From positions 62,001-126,000 of the forward strand of contig JAYQNS010000004.1 of assembly GCA_038144425.1 (NCBI GenBank): DNA of 64,000 bases. The letters are read 5' to 3'. Positions 36,979 to 44,776 of the stretch are shown here, one piece after another. This stretch comes from Salivita marina (GTDB lineage Bacteria > Pseudomonadota > Gammaproteobacteria > Pseudomonadales > Azotimanducaceae). How positions within the stretch are numbered: the first letter of the stretch is position 1; each line of letters starts with the position of its first letter. The notes below the pieces were generated by a model. That model did no database searches, was not told the DNA's origin, and worked only from the letters and a program-made list of their open reading frames with translations. The translations under genes and the position numbers were made by a program.

Positions 36979-38214
36979 ATGGCAGCTCAAGAAGCGTGGA
37001 TCATCGACACGGCGCGGACGCCCCGGGGCATTGGGAAGCAGGGCAAGGGCGCCCTCTCCCATCTGCATCCCCAGCATCTGGGCGCCTCGGTGCTGAAGGC
37101 GCTGCAAGCGCGTAACGATTTGAATACCGCCGAGGTGGACGATGTGATCTGGGGCACGAGCTCCCAGAAGGGCAAACAGGGCGCCTGCCTCGGTCGCATG
37201 TCGCTCCTCCTTGCGGGCTGGAACACCGCCGCCAGCGGCGTCACCCTGGACCGCTTCTGCGGCTCCGGCATCACCTCCGTGAACCTCGCCGCCGCCAGCA
37301 TCATGTCGGGCATGGAAGACTGCGTAGTCGCCGGAGGCACGGAAATGATGTCCTACACCGCGACCCTGACCGGGGGCGGCCTTATGGACGCGGGCAACAT
37401 GACCCTCCGGGACCTTCAGCCCCAGTGGCACCAGGGCATCTGCGCAGACCTCATCGCCACCCTCGAAGGCATCAGCCGAGAAGACGTGGATGGCCTCGCC
37501 TATGAAAGCCAGCAGCGTGCCAAGGCAGCCATCGCCGAGAATCGCTTTGCTCGCTCCGTGGTGCCTGTCCACAACGAAGACGGCTCCCTGGCCCTGGACC
37601 ACGAGGAATTCCCCCGACCGGAAACCACCCTCGAGGGCCTCTCCCAGCTGCCGGCGGTGTTCGAGAAGTTCATGGATGCCCCCTTCGACGAGACCGGGGA
37701 AACCTTCGACCAGCTCGTGAAGCGCGCCTACCCAGACGTGAAGATCAACCACGTGCACCACGCCGGGAACTCCTCAGGCGTGGTGGACGGCTCCGCCGCC
37801 ATCCTCCTCGCCTCCCCGGCCTACGCGAAGGCCCAAGGCTGGACGCCCCGGGCCAAGATCCGCGCCATGGCCAACGCTGCTGGCAGCCCCCAGCTGATGC
37901 TGAACGAGCCCGTGCCCGCCGCGAAGAAGGTGCTGAAGAAGGCCGGCATGGGCCTAAACGACATCGATCTCTTCGAGGTGAACGAGGCCTTCTCTGTGGT
38001 GGCCTTTAAGTTCATCCGGGACCTGGGCCTCGACCCGGCGAAGGTGAACGTCAACGGTGGCGCCATGGCCCTGGGCCACCCCATCGCCGCCACGGGCTCC
38101 ATGCTCATCGGCACGGTGCTGGATGAGCTTGAGCGACAGGACAAAGCCACGGGCCTCGTCACCATGTGCGCCGGCGGTGGCATGGCCCCGGCCATCGTGA
38201 TCGAGCGCGTCTAA
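36979..38214 (+). CDS. acetyl-CoA C-acyltransferase (thiolase), second of a tandem pair
   Basis: A 411-aa paralogue of the preceding gene. ATG 36979 is behind AAGGGGAAGGGA. It has the same catalytic segments (DRFCGSGIT, GGAMALGHPIAATGS, MCAGGGMAPA). Differences cluster at a few sites (a TLTGGGLMDAG insertion-type change, MDAPFDETGE for MPVDETGE). The sequence upstream is also alike: TAGACTC, then TTAATTCA with similar spacing, in both copies, so the duplicated unit includes promoter DNA. Before this copy, CTTAAT and ATTAAG flank a 7-nt centre (36950-36968), a candidate operator. It ends with a 4-nt overlap of the convergent AbrB-like gene. Confidence 0.92.
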   Translation: MAAQEAWIIDTARTPRGIGKQGKGALSHLHPQHLGASVLKALQARNDLNTAEVDDVIWGTSSQKGKQGACLGRMSLLLAGWNTAASGVTLDRFCGSGITSVNLAAASIMSGMEDCVVAGGTEMMSYTATLTGGGLMDAGNMTLRDLQPQWHQGICADLIATLEGISREDVDGLAYESQQRAKAAIAENRFARSVVPVHNEDGSLALDHEEFPRPETTLEGLSQLPAVFEKFMDAPFDETGETFDQLVKRAYPDVKINHVHHAGNSSGVVDGSAAILLASPAYAKAQGWTPRAKIRAMANAAGSPQLMLNEPVPAAKKVLKKAGMGLNDIDLFEVNEAFSVVAFKFIRDLGLDPAKVNVNGGAMALGHPIAATGSMLIGTVLDELERQDKATGLVTMCAGGGMAPAIVIERV

Positions 38215-38438
38215 GCGCGGCTACCCGAGCCCCGGCCGATCCGCTTCGGTCGGGGCTTGCTCCCGAGCCCCAGGGTGGGCGTGGGCACTTCCATGCGCAC
38301 CAAGTGCATCTCCCCCTCCATACACCACAGCAGGAGTTGGTCCTCCCCTTGGAGGCTCATATCCTTCAGCACCCGGGAAGGAATACGGATGGCCAGGCTG
38401 TTGCCCCATCTTTTGAGTTTAACCGTCGCGATTTGCAT
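38211..38438 (-). CDS. AbrB/MazE-type (SpoVT-AbrB fold) DNA-binding protein
   Basis: A 75-aa protein with the swapped-hairpin motif LKRWGNSLAIRIPSRVLKDM (residues 8-27), which is standard for MazE-type antitoxins and AbrB regulators. The C-terminal tail is basic and Pro-rich (TPTLGLGSKPRPKRIGRG), unlike the acidic toxin-binding tail of MazE. No toxin ORF (MazF, PIN or other) is next to it on either side; upstream is 600 nt of intergenic DNA. It is therefore more likely a free-standing regulator than half of a toxin-antitoxin pair. Its end overlaps the convergent thiolase gene by 4 nt. Confidence 0.83.
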   Translation of the reverse strand: MQIATVKLKRWGNSLAIRIPSRVLKDMSLQGEDQLLLWCMEGEMHLVRMEVPTPTLGLGSKPRPKRIGRGSGSRA

Positions 38439-38566
38439 GGCTGCTAGGAGAGCACGGCGCCTTCGCGTTTCCTGTGCGCGCAGGCCGCGCCTCCCCCAAG
38501 CCTTCGCCGCTCCGTCGCCTGGGCCCCGGCGGACGTGGGCGGGACTCGCCCATGCTTAGCCGCCGC

Positions 38567-38604
38567 CGGGAAAGCCCTTTTGGGCGAAATTCGATGGCTA
38601 CACA
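38567..38604 (+). repeat. copy C of the dispersed intergenic repeat
   Basis: CCGGGAAAGCCCTTTT, GGGCGAAATTCGATGG and CTACA occur in the same order and spacing as in copies A and B at 15.7-16.0 kb. Confidence 0.55.
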
Positions 38605-39015
38605 TTCTATCGCGGAATGGTTCCACCCCAACGCCTTCTGTGCGCTGATTTCGAACGCCAGACCCCACTCATGAAGGTTTTTCGCGAAATTCGGGAGCCT
38701 TTAAATCCCACTTTCTACGCGTCAAAACGATACAAAACGCGCTGGAAACAGAGGATCGGGCAGCGCCTTCGATTAAGGCTGCGGCAGCGAAAAACTTCAG
38801 CGCTCCAGGAAGGAGAAAAGCGCCTCTGGGCGCTTTTGGCGCGCCAAAACCAGGCCGTTTACGTCATCCCCAAACTTCGCAAAATGTAGACACATTCCAA
38901 ACGGGAAAGGCTCCCCTAAACTCCCCGAAAAACCCCCTGGGCTAACCTCAAGAGCCCACCAAGGGCCAGAACCGAAGCATAAGGAACCCGTCCCGCCCCA
39001 CTTTCTCGGCGTCGA

Positions 39016-39053
39016 AGTATCTACACAGAAATTCGCCCAAAACCCCTTCCCCC
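39016..39053 (-). repeat. copy D of the dispersed intergenic repeat
   Basis: On the minus strand, GGGGAAGGGGTTTTGGGC then GAATTTCTGTGTAGATAC. It lies immediately downstream of the flavoprotein gene's stop. Confidence 0.5.
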
Positions 39054-39060
39054 ACGGCTC

Positions 39061-40254
39061 CTAGTCGTGCAATGCCGATACGAGGGAAGACAGCCGCTCC
39101 ACCGCACGGAAGGACTCCTCCGGGCGAAGGGCCTCGGAGTCGTCACCGAAGTCGTTCTCTCCCGCCGTTTGCACCAATAGGCCATCACGCCGGGGATAAA
39201 CGGACACCTTTGCTTCTCGGGAGCGCAGGCCGTAATTCAGACCGGGTTCGGGCATGAGCTTCGCGGTCTGGCCACGCACCGGCGTCAAACTTTCATCCCC
39301 CAGCAGCGCCCGCGCGCCATAGCCCGTGCAGTTGATCACCGTCGGCTCGTCTAAGCGGGCGAAGTCTTCCGGGCCCGAAAGTCCAGCGGTCACGATACGG
39401 CCGCCGCGGCGCTCGAAATCCGCGAGAAGCAAACGGGAGTAGGCGCCGATATTGAACAGCATCAGGCGACGCGCACGCACGTAAGGCGCCGGGAAAGGAT
39501 GACCCTCGGCCAGGGGCACGGGGGCCGGGGACAGCTCTGGGGCGAGATCCCGAGAGTAGCGAGGATAAGCCGGCTCATCACGGCTGCCATGGGCGCCCAC
39601 CTCGCTGAAGGGGGTCTCGGCCATTTCAAAAATGGTCGTGTATTCAATGGGGTGCCCGGGCAGGCCCAGGAAGGTCTGTAAGCGACGGTGGGAGGCCCGG
39701 GCCATGCGCAGCCATTGGGCAGCGAAAGCAGGGCCATGCTCCGCCGTGGCGATCCGAGAATCAGGAGACCAGACGCCGGTAGCATAAGAGGAACGCACAT
39801 AGGGCGGGCGCTCCTTGGCATAGATGGTCACCGCATAGCCCTGGCGCTGTGCAAGAAGGGCCGTGGTCAGGCCAATAGCGCCACAGCCCACCACAGCCAA
39901 AGCCCCCGGCGACCCCTGAGGCACCAGGGCAAGCGCTTCCGCTGCGCTGCCCCAGGAAAGCGACCAACCGCTTCCTCCATGGCCATAGTTGTGCACCACG
40001 GGCTTTCCCCCGAAGGTCTCAAGGGCGATGCGCGGACCCTCGGCCCGGAAGGGACGGGTGCACACGTTCATTGCGATGATGCGATCCGGGCTCACGCTGA
40101 ACGGCTGAAGCGCGCCAAAGCCCTGCACCCAGGGGCGAGGCTCAGCTGGCGCCCCCATCATGGCGCGCGCGAGGGGCGGAAGGGCTCCGCTTGCGAGCAG
40201 CCCCGCGCTCCCAAGACCCTTGAGAAGGGACCGCCGTCCTAGCTGTGCATCCAT
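39061..40254 (-). CDS. secreted FAD-dependent oxidoreductase of the D-amino-acid oxidase family
   Basis: About 397 aa. ATG 40254 puts a twin-arginine-type signal at the N-terminus (LGRRSLLKGLGSAGLLASGALP); an ATG at 40269 is also possible. The FAD motif VVGCGAIGLTTALLAQRQGYAVTIY is near residue 120. TVINCTGYGARALLGDESLTPVRGQ near 310 and YPRRDGLLVQ match D-amino-acid/D-aspartate oxidases. NYGHGGSGWSLSWGSAAEAL, normally at the C-terminus of such enzymes, appears instead before the FAD motif, so the chain looks circularly rearranged. Periplasmic oxidation of an amine or amino acid is likely; substrate unknown. Confidence 0.8.
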   Translation of the reverse strand: MDAQLGRRSLLKGLGSAGLLASGALPPLARAMMGAPAEPRPWVQGFGALQPFSVSPDRIIAMNVCTRPFRAEGPRIALETFGGKPVVHNYGHGGSGWSLSWGSAAEALALVPQGSPGALAVVGCGAIGLTTALLAQRQGYAVTIYAKERPPYVRSSYATGVWSPDSRIATAEHGPAFAAQWLRMARASHRRLQTFLGLPGHPIEYTTIFEMAETPFSEVGAHGSRDEPAYPRYSRDLAPELSPAPVPLAEGHPFPAPYVRARRLMLFNIGAYSRLLLADFERRGGRIVTAGLSGPEDFARLDEPTVINCTGYGARALLGDESLTPVRGQTAKLMPEPGLNYGLRSREAKVSVYPRRDGLLVQTAGENDFGDDSEALRPEESFRAVERLSSLVSALHD

Positions 40255-40308
40255 GACCCCATGCTCCATCCGTCCGAAGGAAAAAAGGCGGTAAAAATCA
40301 CGCCGGGC

Positions 40309-40647
40309 CTAGCCCAGTCGGGCGCCGTTTTGCACCGGCGTATCCGGCACGGCCAGCACCACCGCACCATCTTCCCGGTAGAACCCGGTAATCAGGCACT
40401 CGGAGCGAATGGGACCGATCTGCTTCGACGGGAAGTTCACCACCCCCATCACCTGGCGCCCCACGAGAACCTCCGGAGTATAGCAATCGGTGATCTGGGC
40501 GCTGGATTTCAGGACGCCGATCTCCGGGCCAAAGTCCACCCAGAGCTTGATGGCCGGACGACGCGCCTCGGGAAAGGGCTCGGCCTGAACGATGGTGCCG
40601 GCCCGGAGCTGCACCTTCTCAAAGTCTGCCCAGCTGATTTCTTCCAT
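40309..40647 (-). CDS. CsaA-like tRNA-binding-domain protein
   Basis: A 112-aa OB-fold protein from ATG 40647 with GAGGAG upstream. MEEISWADFEKVQLRAGTIV, then EARRPAIKLWVDFGPEIGVLKSSAQIT, VGRQVMGVVNFPSKQIGP and VLAVPD are the full EMAP/CsaA signature. CsaA is thought to bind tRNA or act as a chaperone-like protein; here it stands alone. It ends 55 nt before the start of the flavoprotein gene on the same strand, so they may form an operon. Confidence 0.9.
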   Translation of the reverse strand: MEEISWADFEKVQLRAGTIVQAEPFPEARRPAIKLWVDFGPEIGVLKSSAQITDCYTPEVLVGRQVMGVVNFPSKQIGPIRSECLITGFYREDGAVVLAVPDTPVQNGARLG

Positions 40648-40861
40648 TCCGCCGATCTCCTCGGTCAATTTCGCCAACTCTCGGCGAGCCCCGCCGCATT
40701 CTTTATTAGAAGCGAGCCCCAAATCGCCCATCGGCCAACCCCGATGCGCCTCCAGCTCCTCTAACCCTCTGAATTACCGTACTAAATCCAAAGACTCGGA
40801 AAGCTGGCACGCCCCTTGTAACGACTCCAGGGAACTCACTACGCCGAAAAGGAACAAAACC

Positions 40862-41089
40862 ATGACGTATTCCCATCGCGAGCGCACCTCCTGCGAGCAT
40901 CGCGGCTTCTATCGCAATCCCTACCACGGCTGGGTCGCCGGCGTGTGCGCGGGCATCGCTGAGCGCATGGGGATCTCGCCAATCTGGCTGCGACTGCTAG
41001 CGATCTTCGGGCTCCTCACGGCCACAACCCTGACCGTGCTGGGCTATGTCCTTGCCTGGCTTGTGCTTGATCGCCGATGCACCTGCTAG
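40862..41089 (+). CDS. PspC-domain membrane protein
   Basis: A 75-aa protein from ATG 40862 with AAGGAA upstream. RNPYHGWVAGVCAGIAERMGISPIWLRL is the PspC signature, and the next hydrophobic segment (AIFGLLTATTLTVLGYVLAWLVL) is its membrane helix. PspC-domain proteins of this size are common single-domain members; the longer PspC of the phage-shock operon and PspAB are not here. A His/Cys-rich start (HRERTSCEHRGFYRN) and Cys end are unusual. Confidence 0.88.
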   Translation: MTYSHRERTSCEHRGFYRNPYHGWVAGVCAGIAERMGISPIWLRLLAIFGLLTATTLTVLGYVLAWLVLDRRCTC

Positions 41090-41121
41090 GGGTTGCAACC
41101 CCTTACCGTTCCCCTTCCGCT

Positions 41122-41157
41122 CCCGGGCCGGGTCCCTCCCCCGGGGCGGTTTTTTAT
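41122..41157 (+). terminator. probable terminator after the PspC gene
   Basis: A short G+C-rich stem (CCGGG at 41128-41132 with CCCGG at 41140-41144) is followed by GGGCGG and six T (41150-41155). Another palindrome, GGGGTTGCAACCCC, lies just after the stop (41090-41103). The stem is short, so confidence is moderate. Confidence 0.5.
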
Positions 41158-41165
41158 TACGCGGC

Positions 41166-42046
41166 CTAGGCGGCCCCCTGCGCGGCCAGCGCGGCGAAGT
41201 CGTCGGAAAGATCCCTCAGCTTTCCGCTGAGGCGATCGCGCTGGGGCGCCGTTAGGCTCCCAAGGAACGCGGGAAAGAACGCACTGTAAGCTGGATCGTT
41301 CTGCGCCCGCTGCGCTGCATAGGCCGGAGTGTAGAAGGCGCTACGATGGACCATGAGCACGGGGAGCACGGCCGCAAACCAAGGGCTGTCTCGCCGCTCG
41401 AGGGCCTCCAGGAAGGCGCGCTGCCAGGCCTGGCGATAGGCGACCCAGTCCGCATTGTCCGGACGAATCTCCTGGCTAAGCGCCGCAATGGCCCTCTGCT
41501 GCGCTGGGGTGAGGCGCCCGACCCAATCCTTCAGCCCGTCCTCCAGCGAACGCGCCCATTCGGCACGCTGAGCCTCCAGGGCCAGCCCATCGTAATCTTC
41601 GTTGAGGCCCGCATCCTCCTCGGCGAAGCGCCCGGGAAGCGCCACCACCTGCTCATCATCGAGGCTACGAAGCAGGGCCGGGGGGGGGGGGCGAGAGCGC
41701 GGGTAAGTTCGGCAACATCGGCCCGAAGGTCCGTTTCTAGCTTCTCCACGAAAGCCGGGGAGACGGCGTCGTCTTCCACGGCAAGAGCCAAACGCTCCAG
41801 GGCGCCGGCCCAGCGGGGCAGTTGGGATTGGCGATGCCAGGCCAGCACCGGGCCCAGATCATCGCGGAAAGCGCCGCGCTGCTCAGCGGACAGGCCCAGG
41901 AGGCTATCGGCGCGCCAGGCCAGCAGGCGATCAGCGTTGTTATAGAGCCGCGTGGTACTGCAGCCGCTGAGCAGCGCTGCAGCGAACAGAAGCGTCAGGC
42001 ACCCCCAGCGCCTCGCGAGGGCCCTAAAGCGTAAGGCCCGCGGCAC
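41166..42046 (-). CDS. DUF6279-family lipoprotein (frameshift at a G/C run)
   Basis: GTG 42046 (GGACGGGG upstream) gives a signal with lipobox LLSGCS. STTRLYNNADRLLAWRADSLLGLSAEQRGAFRDDL is the usual start of this lipoprotein family, and helical segments follow. The frame is lost at a run of eleven G (plus strand, 41682-41692) and resumes in another frame with DDEQVVALPGRFAEEDAGLNEDYDG, continuing to FPAFLGSLTAPQRDRLSGKLRDLSDDFAALA at 41166. The corrected length fits the family. Function unknown. The start overlaps the end of the diheme cytochrome gene by 23 nt. Confidence 0.78.
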
Positions 42047-43106
42047 AATCCCCGTCCATCGCCGTAATCCAAGCCTCCACCAAAGCAACGCCCTCTTCGT
42101 GCACCAGGCTGCGCCCCAGCTCCGGCATCATGATGCCCGGATCCTGATGGCCCAGGCGGAAGGGCAAAATGGACGCTTCGGGGCGACCAGGCCATACATC
42201 GTAAGCCAGGCCTCCCGAGCCCCGCCCCGCGGCCACGGGGGTTTTACAGCGCCCCCGGCCCAGCTCACTTGCGGTGATGCGCAGATCGAGCCCCGCCGTA
42301 TCCGCAGCGCCCGTGTCGCTGTGACAGTGCGCACAGTTCGCATCCAGGTAGGCGTGGGCCTCCGCCGCCCCGCCTAGCCCTGGGTCGGCCCAGGGCGTCG
42401 CGGGGGCGGCAGCGCTCACCCAGCCTGCGGCGCGCCACGCCTCAAACTGCGAGCCCCCATCGGCAAAGGCGTGCGCGGCTAAATTACCCGGCTTCGGCCC
42501 GATGGGCTTCAAGACCTTCGTACCCATAGCGGTTTCGTGGCACCCCGCGCATTGGTTTTTATCGGGGATGAGATAGGGGAAGCGCTCGCCTTCTTCCGTG
42601 GTGAGAGGCACCAAAGCCCCGGCGGGGGCATAGAAAGCTTCCGTCCCCGCCTCGTTCCACTGGTAGGAAACGGCTTCCCAACCCGCCTGGCTATGCCGCA
42701 GCACCCGGGTTTCCATCAACCGCAGGCGGGCCACGGAAAAGGCGGCGTCGGGGCTTACGAGGGGTTCCGCGCCAACGGTCCGCACGGCCCCAGCAGCGCC
42801 CCGGGGGAAGGCAAAGGTTTTCGTGATGATCGTTCCCACGGGGAAGGCGAGGGTGTCGTCGTTCGTCACGACGGACGCCGCGCCCCCCTCCGGAAGGCTA
42901 ACGGTGCGGTACTTCCAGGCGTAATCGCTAAACAGCGGATGGGCCAGGGTGTAGGCAAAGCCGGCCTGGGGCGCCAGCGTTCCGTCCTTCTGAGCCAAGA
43001 CGGCAAGCTCGGAGAGACGCTCCGGCCAAGGCCCCTCGCGCACGGGCTCTGAGGGGCCACAGCCCGCGAGCAGAACCCAAAATGCGAGAAGTCCGGCCGC
43101 TCTCAT
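42024..43106 (-). CDS. diheme c-type cytochrome lipoprotein (SO2930/HNE_0200-like)
   Basis: A 360-aa protein with lipobox VLLAGC. Two heme sites are visible: CAGCH (in IPDKNQCAGCHETAMG) and CAHCH (in YLDANCAHCHSDTGAAD). The middle segment YTLAHPLFSDYAWKYRTV and the C-terminal region MMPELGRSLVHEEGVALVEAWI are typical of this family. As I recall, members are encoded next to a parallel beta-helix protein, which is exactly the neighbour here. The TAATG junction with that gene shows translational coupling. Role unknown; likely periplasmic or outer-membrane electron transfer linked to the partner. Confidence 0.85.
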   Translation of the reverse strand: MRAAGLLAFWVLLAGCGPSEPVREGPWPERLSELAVLAQKDGTLAPQAGFAYTLAHPLFSDYAWKYRTVSLPEGGAASVVTNDDTLAFPVGTIITKTFAFPRGAAGAVRTVGAEPLVSPDAAFSVARLRLMETRVLRHSQAGWEAVSYQWNEAGTEAFYAPAGALVPLTTEEGERFPYLIPDKNQCAGCHETAMGTKVLKPIGPKPGNLAAHAFADGGSQFEAWRAAGWVSAAAPATPWADPGLGGAAEAHAYLDANCAHCHSDTGAADTAGLDLRITASELGRGRCKTPVAAGRGSGGLAYDVWPGRPEASILPFRLGHQDPGIMMPELGRSLVHEEGVALVEAWITAMDGDCAAGLTL

Positions 43107-44302
43107 TACTCAGCGCCTCCCAGGGCGACCGGAGGCAGGGCCTCACGAGTGCAGGCAAAGGCCGCGCCAGAGAAGTCAGGCGTGGCAAAGCCATTCGGCG
43201 CATCTAGGGCCACGGTGCCGAGAGCCCCATTGTCATGGGCGCAGACCACCGGACCCTCTTGCTCGGGACGAACAAAGCCATCCCAGATAATCGCCGGCAG
43301 GGCCGGCAGCTGCGCCGCCGCCTTCAGGGCGATGAGGGGTTCGGAATCGGGATCGTAGCCGCTCTTTTCAATGGTGTTGTGGTGAATGGAGATCTGCTCC
43401 GGGAAGGGATCGTAGTTAGGATCATCAAGGGGTCGGCCCGTGATGAGGTAGCTCACTACGAGCACCGCCGCAGTCTGATGGTCCGTAATCGTGTTCTCGA
43501 AGATCTCGATGTCGTCGTTCGAGTTCACCATGATCCCGGAACCTGCAGGCACCGTGCCGACGATGTTGCCCTCCGGGGCAAAATTCGCCGTGTTGTTGTG
43601 GGCCACGGTGTTGTGGAACACGCGCGTTTGGCGCCCACCCTGCACGGGCAGATCCGGGAGATCAAAGACCAAAATGCCGCCGGTGTTGTCCACGACGTTG
43701 TTCTCATAGACGTCGGCCTGCGTGCTGTTTTCGATCTCGATGCCGGCGACATTGAAGGCCACCTCGTTTCGCCGCACGATGATGTTCCTAGATTGGCCCA
43801 CGTAGATGCCGGCATCGCTGGCGCCAATGGCAATGGAATCCTCGATCAGGACGCCGTCGCACTGCACGGGATAGAGACCATAGGCCCCGTTCGTACTCTT
43901 CGGGCCGCCGGTCCATTCCGTCCGGACCCCTCGCACCACCAGATTTTTGCACTGGTTCATTTTGATGGCGTCGCCCTTGGCATCGAGTACAGCGAAGCCT
44001 TCGAGGGTCACGTCCTCCGCTGCCACCAGAAGCCCCTCGGCGCCTGCCAGCTGCTCTGCGAAATCGAGAATGGACTTATCTTGCCCTGCGCCCCGTAGGG
44101 TGACGCCATTGACGCCAAGGGACAGGCTGCGGTCAAAGGTGAAATGCCCCTCGGGAATGGTCACCGTGCTGCCCGGCTCCGCAGACAAGAGCGCTTCCCG
44201 CAGCGCCTGGGCCGGATCCTTCGCGGGCTCCGGCGCCCCGCCGCAGGCGCTCAGCAGCGCTGCCCCCAACGCGCCAACCAGCCATCGATGTGTTGCGTTC
44301 AT
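43106..44302 (-). CDS. parallel beta-helix lipoprotein
   Basis: A 398-aa protein with lipobox ALLSAC. It starts ALREALLSAEPGSTVTIPEGHFTFDRSL and continues as right-handed beta-helix turns with Asn ladders (NQCKNLVVRGVR, GIYVGQSRNIIVRRNEVAFNVAGIEIENS, NNVVDNTGGILVFD, NSNDDIEIFENTITDH). Such folds bind or cleave polysaccharides or serve as scaffolds; no obvious catalytic residues can be assigned. It is the first gene of a two-gene unit with the diheme cytochrome. Confidence 0.87.
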   Translation of the reverse strand: MNATHRWLVGALGAALLSACGGAPEPAKDPAQALREALLSAEPGSTVTIPEGHFTFDRSLSLGVNGVTLRGAGQDKSILDFAEQLAGAEGLLVAAEDVTLEGFAVLDAKGDAIKMNQCKNLVVRGVRTEWTGGPKSTNGAYGLYPVQCDGVLIEDSIAIGASDAGIYVGQSRNIIVRRNEVAFNVAGIEIENSTQADVYENNVVDNTGGILVFDLPDLPVQGGRQTRVFHNTVAHNNTANFAPEGNIVGTVPAGSGIMVNSNDDIEIFENTITDHQTAAVLVVSYLITGRPLDDPNYDPFPEQISIHHNTIEKSGYDPDSEPLIALKAAAQLPALPAIIWDGFVRPEQEGPVVCAHDNGALGTVALDAPNGFATPDFSGAAFACTREALPPVALGGAE

Positions 44303-44368
44303 TGTCCTCTCCCCTGCCCGAAGGATTCCCTCTCAAAAAACCCAATTAAGCGGGCTCGCGCGATCAGG

Positions 44369-44776
44369 TCAAGGCTTATCCTCAAGCGCATGCGCCTTTT
44401 CCCAGCTGCGGAAGGCCACAAGGTCATCGGAAAGGCGTTTCAGCACCCAGCCCAGGATCGCCGCGTCGTCGATGAAGCCTAGGGCTAGGATCGGGTCGGG
44501 GATCAAATCGAGGGGCATGAGCCAATAGAGCAGGGCCGCGCCCACGGCGGTCATCACGCCCTGGGGGAGGGCGGGATAGCGGCCTGACACGGTGGCATCG
44601 AGAAGCCGTAGGAGCGTCTTTAGATCATCGCCAAGCTTCGCTAAGGGGCCGGCGTTGCCATCGCGCCGGGCTCGAAGCTCCGCCAGCACCGCTGCAAGGG
44701 CTTTTTTGTCTGCCGCAAGCCGGGCTCCGCGCTTAGCAAAACGCTTGAGTCCTCGCGGCCAAGGGTCGAAGGCCAT
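44369..44776 (-). CDS. YkvA-family (DUF1232) membrane protein
   Basis: A 135-aa protein. YWLMPLDLIPDPILALGFIDDAAILGWVL (near residue 86) is the DUF1232 signature, with the acidic Pro-rich loop between membrane-embedded helices. The N-terminal half is helical and basic (RGLKRFAKRGARLAADKKAL). ATG 44776 is chosen, though its ribosome site is weak; an upstream start would add ten residues. Function unknown. Confidence 0.85.
   Translation of the reverse strand: MAFDPWPRGLKRFAKRGARLAADKKALAAVLAELRARRDGNAGPLAKLGDDLKTLLRLLDATVSGRYPALPQGVMTAVGAALLYWLMPLDLIPDPILALGFIDDAAILGWVLKRLSDDLVAFRSWEKAHALEDKP

Larger units (their letters stand above)
38439..39060. other. 622-nt intergenic region with repeat copies and a hairpin
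   Basis: No supported protein gene; the 90-aa ORF at 38617-38889 has basic low-complexity content and no ribosome site. The region holds repeat copies at 38567-38604 (C) and 39016-39053 (D), partial ones near 38670-38700 (GCGAAATTCGGGAG) and 38868-38895 (TTCGCAAAATGTAGACACA), and a hairpin AAAAGCGCC/GGCGCTTTT at 38817-38838. The hairpin could end a small RNA transcribed rightward, but I see no promoter. Confidence 0.5.

Noticed and set aside
38617..38889. 90-aa plus-strand ORF in the repeat-rich intergenic region
   Set aside because: Arg/Lys/Gln low-complexity content, no ribosome site, and it overlaps partial repeat copies and a hairpin.
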